This document shows positions 13,358-13,465 of a DNA stretch of 13,465 bases, piece after piece; position 1 is the stretch's first letter; every line of letters starts with the position of its first letter. Below the pieces are notes generated by a model. The model was not told the DNA's origin and did no database searches. It saw nothing but the letters and a program-made list of their open reading frames with translations. Source of the stretch: an uncultured Oscillospiraceae bacterium (GTDB taxonomy: Bacteria > Bacillota > Clostridia > Oscillospirales > Oscillospiraceae). The DNA lies in NCBI GenBank assembly GCA_905233785.1, contig CAJOCV010000030.1, positions 1 to 13,465 on the forward strand, read 5' to 3'. The position numbers and the translations under genes are program-made.

Positions 13358-13465
13358 TTATGTTTTCGAATGTTTTTCTCGCTCTGCAATCAGCCTTGCC
13401 AGGGTTTTGTACAGCTTTTCCGGCTCAATGGGTTTGCCCAGGTGAGCGTTCATGCCCGCCTGAAG
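13358..13465 (-). CDS. Response-regulator receiver domain protein, C-terminal end (partial)
   Basis: The last 35 residues of a minus-strand gene enter from the right edge, with a stop at 13358-13360. The sequence LQAGMNAHLGKPIEPEKLYK followed by TLARLI matches the end of CheY-like receiver domains, including the conserved lysine-proline (KPI) near the phosphorylation site and the final helix. Because the protein ends right after this domain, it is probably a hybrid sensor histidine kinase, whose receiver domain is C-terminal, or a stand-alone receiver. The phospho-accepting aspartate and everything upstream lie outside the window. The adjacent hairpin at 13170-13212 could terminate it. Confidence 0.8.
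   Translation of the reverse strand, partial: LQAGMNAHLGKPIEPEKLYKTLARLIAEREKHSKT

Overview
The window reads as a gene-dense, GC-rich chromosomal stretch of a Bacillota bacterium, most likely class Clostridia and probably Oscillospiraceae or a relative. That placement is inference from gene content (RNase J, LuxS, KhpA, RF3, a SWIM/SNF2 helicase), from strong AGGAG-type ribosome binding sites, from sigma-70/sigma-A promoters with 17-bp spacers, and from the style of the palindromic intergenic repeats. No RNA gene, CRISPR array, transposase or phage gene was seen. I found no convincing new multi-gene system. The interesting signals are mostly in the intergenic DNA.

Layout. Positions 1-310 hold no gene, only a chain of small hairpins. 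Then come rpsP (S16) and khpA (KH-domain RNA-binding protein), closed by an intrinsic terminator, followed by luxS. Downstream of luxS lies a broken cupin gene on the minus strand, cut by a palindromic repeat. Next is a good promoter with a leader of about 335 nt (carrying repeat copy A) in front of prfC (RF3), which is followed at 12 nt by a cyclodeaminase/cyclohydrolase-family gene and a terminator. A new promoter drives rpe and recR. RNase J follows; its start overlaps a tiny 8-codon ORF in an ATGA arrangement. On the minus strand is a 1274-residue SNF2 helicase with two SWIM zinc fingers. It is divergent from a MATE efflux transporter on the plus strand, with back-to-back promoters. At the right edge the last 35 residues of a response-regulator receiver domain enter on the minus strand.

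Functional themes. Most genes are housekeeping: translation (S16, RF3), RNA metabolism (KhpA, RNase J), recombinational repair (RecR), central carbon metabolism (Rpe), the activated methyl cycle and AI-2 formation (LuxS), and possibly one-carbon metabolism (the cyclodeaminase-like protein). The SNF2 protein and MATE pump are more accessory.

The main non-genic finding is a dispersed repeat present in three copies (1765-1899 plus, 7376-7493 minus, 13220-13347 plus). Two of the copies lie just beyond a GGG(A/G)CTGTG...CACAG(T/C)CCC terminator hairpin in the same relative order. Copies A and B also keep a complementary pair of segments that could close a structured RNA.
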